From Euleptes europaea (taxonomy: Eukaryota > Chordata > Lepidosauria > Squamata > Sphaerodactylidae), in the NCBI RefSeq assembly GCF_029931775.1, contig NC_079320.1:52593521-52657520 (forward strand): a stretch of DNA of 64,000 nt. The letters run 5' to 3'. Both the position numbers and the translations under genes were made by a program. Under the pieces are notes generated by a model. It made no database searches. It saw nothing but the letters and a program-made list of their open reading frames with translations, and was not told where the DNA came from. Shown in pieces: positions 56,168-64,000 of this stretch (the first letter of the stretch is position 1; every line of letters begins with the position of its first letter).

Positions 56168-64000
<7,833 letters not shown>

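Overview
The window is nuclear DNA of a squamate reptile (a lizard or snake). The evidence is its repeats: Sauria-type tRNA SINEs, 5S-rRNA-derived SINEs with a BovB-like tail, a BovB LINE 3' end, CR1-type LINE fragments and many non-autonomous hAT-like elements. Genes are split into short exons by long introns, so long open frames here mean little. The annotation rests on exon-by-exon reading with splice sites.

The main content is two AADAT genes (kynurenine/alpha-aminoadipate aminotransferase, KAT II) in tandem on the minus strand. Copy A (18960-39112) is complete. Thirteen coding exons splice in frame to 423 residues, against 425 in human as I recall it, and every PLP and substrate residue I can name is present. 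Copy B (56168-63873, running off the right edge) shows its last seven exons. All internal exons have the same length as in A, and there is no stop or frameshift. By hand count A and B are about 68% identical over the shared 185 residues, so this is an old duplication. B looks closer to mammalian KAT II. A 60-70 bp stretch near 49.15-49.21 kb between the genes resembles a decayed exon 7 and may be the remnant of a third copy.

Layout: 1-8.2 kb is intergenic with repeats. 8.45-9.27 kb is a CpG island with no coding exon beside it. AADAT's usual neighbour MFAP3L would lie on this side in this orientation, so the island may be its promoter (inference from synteny). 9.5-18.9 kb is a dense nest of foldback and hAT elements. 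19.0-39.1 kb is AADAT copy A. 39.2-56.1 kb is the intergenic spacer, rich in SINEs, foldback elements and a CR1 LINE. 56.2-64 kb is AADAT copy B.

I found no CRISPR array, operon, functional RNA gene, retrovirus or LTR element. The most unusual items are the divergent tandem KAT II pair, a GC-AG intron in copy A, the possible third-copy remnant, a perfect 57-bp hairpin beside the CpG island, a set of elements sharing only their GGCC-TTTATGCA-type termini, and a repeat inserted into its own family member that reveals an 8-bp target duplication.
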